Shown here piece by piece: positions 63,771 to 64,000 of a stretch of 64,000 nt of DNA. Origin of the DNA: Flavivirga jejuensis (lineage in GTDB: Bacteria > Bacteroidota > Bacteroidia > Flavobacteriales > Flavobacteriaceae); the NCBI RefSeq assembly GCF_030540765.1, contig NZ_JAUOEL010000003.1, positions 372,001-436,000 of the forward strand, read 5' to 3'. Made by a program: the position numbers and the translations under genes. Position 1 is the stretch's first letter; every line of letters begins with the position of its first letter. The notes beneath the pieces are model-generated. The model was given only the letters and a program-made list of their open reading frames with translations. It had not been told where the DNA came from and searched no databases.

Positions 63771-64000
63771 ATGAAAATTATATTTTCCGCTTTTATTATT
63801 TCCCTCTTAGTATTTTCAAATAGCAAAACCGAAGTCGTTAAATATCCAAAAGCAAAAGTTAGTTATTCTGCATTTGAAGAATTAGTAAAACAAGTAAAAA
63901 AGCATCGACAGAAAAGACTCATTAATTTTAATCAATTTTTAGCTAAAAGCAAATTAGAAAATGTAGTTATTTTGGATACACGCTCCAAAGAAATGTTTAC
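63771..64000 (+). CDS. Exported protein, probably rhodanese-like, 5' part
   Basis: Cut by the window edge; about 76 residues visible. It starts with a signal peptide (MKIIFSAFIISLLVFSNS), then a Lys-rich stretch, then FNQFLAKSKLENVVILDTRS followed by KEMF. The phrase VVILDTRSxxMF resembles the opening strand of rhodanese-like domains (VxLIDVRxxxEF), but the catalytic Cys loop lies outside the window. It is divergent from the sensor kinase. Confidence 0.65.
   Translation, partial: MKIIFSAFIISLLVFSNSKTEVVKYPKAKVSYSAFEELVKQVKKHRQKRLINFNQFLAKSKLENVVILDTRSKEMF

Overview
The window reads as chromosome of a member of the Bacteroidota, most likely a marine or soil Flavobacteriaceae. The support is low GC, SusC/SusD pairs, a GldF/GldG-type ABC system, a PorG-like (DUF6089) protein, FolK fused to a deoxynucleoside kinase, DUF2797 and GH3 family proteins, and promoters of the TTG-N16-TAnnTTTG type. 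No species can be named from the sequence alone.

Layout. 1-14,000: three SusC-type TonB-dependent receptors in tandem on the minus strand, two with their SusD partner and the first cut by the window edge. No glycoside hydrolase or regulator lies in view, so the substrates are unknown. All three SusC genes have the same 8-bp direct repeat, spaced 21 bp start to start, upstream. Every interval between the Sus operons also carries a decayed mobile-element gene, each of a different family (IS1380-like, IS5-like, ISAs1-like plus an integrase fragment). 14,489-22,881: a nine-gene plus-strand run with an Hsp20-like protein, a small secreted protein, a GldA/GldF/GldG/DUF4340-type ABC module, a NEW3-type membrane protein and a second ABC exporter. 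23,300-27,200: tRNA-Leu, tRNA-Gly, mutS and a SpoU-type RNA methyltransferase. 27,200-32,150: accessory stretch with a beta-helix surface protein, an unknown exported protein, a DUF1801 protein, an Abi_2 (HEPN) abortive-infection gene with a structured leader, and a wrecked Fic gene.

32,150-45,060: folK-dNK fusion, queuosine-precursor transporter, AsmA-like protein, rpsU, LysE-type exporter, DUF2797, GH3 and two tandem PD40-OmpA proteins. 45,300-51,285 (minus): clpX, clpP, tig, a small membrane protein, an alpha/beta hydrolase and pdxJ. 51,421-59,957 (plus): CBS protein, nadK, DUF6089/PorG-like, uppS, bamA, two ompH/skp genes and murI, an envelope-biogenesis run. 59,977-64,000: gamma-carbonic anhydrase, a LytTR response regulator with its LytS-type kinase, and the start of a probable rhodanese-domain protein.

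Non-coding structure is the most unusual part. A 216-bp dispersed repeat with the palindromic core ACAAAATATATTTTGT occurs at three loci. A TTTCCGC/GCGGAAA hairpin sits 13-20 bp before three start codons in the same orientation. There is also a multi-stem-loop cluster between an alpha/beta hydrolase and pdxJ, an attenuator-like hairpin in the pdxJ leader, and an abiF-type leader RNA candidate.
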